NCBI RefSeq assembly: GCF_014648995.1
Contig: NZ_BMSE01000001.1
Coordinates: forward strand, 372,001-436,000
Direction of reading: 5' to 3'
DNA length: 64,000 nucleotides
DNA from: Streptomyces massasporeus
Lineage (GTDB): Bacteria; Actinomycetota; Actinomycetes; Streptomycetales; Streptomycetaceae
The notes beneath the pieces were generated by a model, which saw only the letters and a list, made by a program, of their open reading frames with translations, made no database searches and was not told the DNA's origin. This document shows positions 63,856-64,000 of this stretch, one piece after another. A program made the translations under genes and the position numbers. The first letter of the stretch is position 1, and every line of letters starts with the position of its first letter.

Positions 63856-64000
63856 GCCAGTTCCTTTCGTGTCGGCTACGGCCCACAAGGTCGCCATGCT
63901 GCGGGTCGGGGCGAGGCGGTCACCGCAGCACCTCTCGATCTTCTGTCGACATCCGGCGCACCCTTCAGTCAGGTGCGGACAGCTGGTTGTCAATGGGTGA

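Overview
The window is high-GC actinomycete DNA and almost certainly Streptomyces: third codon positions are strongly G/C, GTG starts are frequent, and it carries DUF317 proteins, an Rpf-like/LysM/M23 wall hydrolase, LacI-controlled glycoside hydrolase loci and IS630, IS701 and IS5 family transposases of streptomycete type. No tRNA, rRNA or CRISPR array was recognised.

Layout. 0-5.5 kb is ordinary chromosome: the end of an EamA-type transporter with a repetitive tail, a secreted peptidoglycan hydrolase, gnd, a small proline-rich protein, a GNAT acetyltransferase and panD. 6-32.5 kb is a mosaic accessory region. It holds two IS630 copies in tandem sharing one TA, a decayed lipoprotein gene, a DUF317 pair, a methyltransferase, a Tn554-like recombinase pair (one intact, one decayed), an isochorismatase-like hydrolase, and a deletion scar joining a truncated TetR gene to a 5'-less sortase-anchored protein. 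Next come a TetR-controlled aromatic catabolic operon (ring hydroxylase, extradiol dioxygenase, fumarylacetoacetase-type hydrolase, acetoacetate-CoA ligase), a third IS630, an IS701/IS30 hybrid, and two inverted IS5 copies flanking a small low-GC island. That island encodes a lactococcin 972-like secreted protein and a membrane protein. Last is an IS5 element bounded by perfect 23-bp inverted repeats that also contains a HIT-family gene.

32.5-53.2 kb is a sugar polymer utilisation region. A GH30 gene (now broken by the IS5 and a frameshift), an intracellular GH32, a GH3 beta-glucosidase, two MalFG-type permeases, a sugar-binding lipoprotein and a LacI regulator lie on the minus strand. Divergent from them is a secreted 852-residue levanase/fructosidase with an unusual insert in its propeller. 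It is followed by a PfkB sugar kinase, a RbsB/FrcB-type sugar ABC system and a second LacI regulator. The levanase promoter and the kinase/transporter promoter carry the same pair of 14-bp operators with the same 16-bp spacing, which suggests one fructan/fructose regulon.

53.4-64 kb returns to chromosomal-type genes: a UvrA paralogue, oxidoreductases, a deazaflavin-dependent enzyme, an SDR with a divergent XRE/MmyB-type regulator, tandem YjbR-like genes facing an AraC regulator, a SnoaL-like protein, and an internally deleted alcohol dehydrogenase. Several pseudogenes (STAS protein, nucleotidyltransferase, GH30, recombinase, lipoprotein) show that the region is being rearranged.
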